Shown here piece after piece: positions 6,123-6,272 of a DNA stretch of 6,272 nucleotides. The translations under genes were made by a program, and so were the position numbers. Origin of the DNA: Methanoregula sp. (GTDB taxonomy: Archaea > Halobacteriota > Methanomicrobia > Methanomicrobiales > Methanospirillaceae); assembly GCA_028711405.1 (NCBI GenBank), contig JAQTSH010000095.1, forward strand, positions 1-6,272, given 5' to 3'. Within the stretch, counting starts at the first letter, position 1, and each line of letters starts with the position of its first letter. The notes under the pieces were generated by a model. It saw only the letters and a list, made by a program, of their open reading frames with translations, ran no database searches and was not told where the DNA came from.

Positions 6123-6272
6123 TCATTTTGTTCCCTTGGTTGCCGGCGGAGCCTTTTTTTCCGGGTTTTTTATTGCTTTTAACCGGTTATACAATTCCAG
6201 TAATTCTGCTTCTATCTCTGTTGCCGGTGCCTGGAAATCTTTTAAATTGCGGAGGAGGCTTAAGTTTTTTTC
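6123..6272 (-). CDS. C-terminal end of an unrecognised Lys/Glu-rich protein (cut by the right edge)
   Basis: The frame is open from the right edge through 49 codons to TGA at 6125-6123; the start lies outside. The visible tail has three parts: LSLLRNLKDF (4-13), an amphipathic helix TEIEAELLELYNRLKAI (18-34) with heptad-like Ile/Leu/Tyr spacing, and a basic low-complexity end, KNPEKKAPPATKGTK (35-49). The helix suggests a coiled coil or a protein-protein contact. I do not recognise the family. Its position, same strand and 67 nt before cheF, makes membership of the chemotaxis or archaellum cluster possible, but nothing in the 49 residues proves it. That it is coding is supported by the open frame and by sensible amino-acid content, with A-runs falling as Lys codons; the evidence is modest because the stretch is short. 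Confidence 0.6.
   Translation of the reverse strand, partial: EKNLSLLRNLKDFQAPATEIEAELLELYNRLKAIKNPEKKAPPATKGTK

Noticed and set aside
6154..6171. T-runs on the plus strand resembling archaeal transcription terminators
   Set aside because: They are Lys codons of the minus-strand partial gene, and no plus-strand gene precedes them.
1..6272. CRISPR array, insertion sequence, tRNA or rRNA
   Set aside because: Reading both strands shows no regularly spaced repeats, no transposase motif or terminal inverted repeats, and no tRNA- or rRNA-like stretch; nearly all of the window is coding.

Overview
The window is a compact chemotaxis signalling operon, read entirely from the minus strand, from an archaeon of the euryarchaeal type. 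The strongest lineage marker is a CheF-family protein (5246-6055), which is known only from archaea and links the bacterial-type Che phosphorelay to the archaellum (archaeal flagellum). Moderate base composition, purine-rich GGAG ribosome binding sites, a full CheA/B/C/D/Y set and a neighbouring secreted beta-propeller protein fit a motile methanogen of the Methanomicrobia (Methanoregula- or Methanospirillum-like). That placement is inference from gene content; no 16S or taxon-specific marker is present.

Layout in transcription order (right to left): the C-terminal 49 codons of an unrecognised Lys/Glu-rich protein (6123-6272, entering from the right edge); a 67-nt spacer with an 8-bp tandem direct repeat; cheF (5246-6055); a 66-nt spacer; cheY (4817-5179); cheB (3772-4812); cheA (1815-3779, GTG start, overlapping cheB by 8 nt); cheC (1194-1805); cheD (685-1176); and the N-terminal 235 codons of an exported beta-propeller protein (3-707) that overlaps the end of cheD and leaves through the left edge. 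From cheY to the propeller gene the junctions are 4 nt, an overlap, 9 nt, 17 nt and an overlap, so these six genes are very probably one transcript. The two larger spacers, before cheF and before cheY, are the only places with room for promoters, and they share the 10-mer ATAATCCCAT about 40 nt upstream of both start codons.

How the genes work together: receptors (not in the window) control CheA autophosphorylation. CheA passes phosphate to CheY, which acts at the archaellum through CheF, and to CheB, which demethylates and deamidates receptors. CheC is a CheY-P phosphatase and CheD a receptor glutamine deamidase that partners with CheC. Key residues are intact in every one of these proteins. 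CheW, CheR and methyl-accepting receptors are absent and must be encoded elsewhere or beyond the edges.

Most of the window is a well-preserved, recognisable archaeal che operon rather than a new system. The points that deserve a second look are the exported propeller protein joined to the end of cheD, the shared intergenic motif, the helix-turn-helix-like C-terminus of CheF, and the unidentified gene upstream of cheF.
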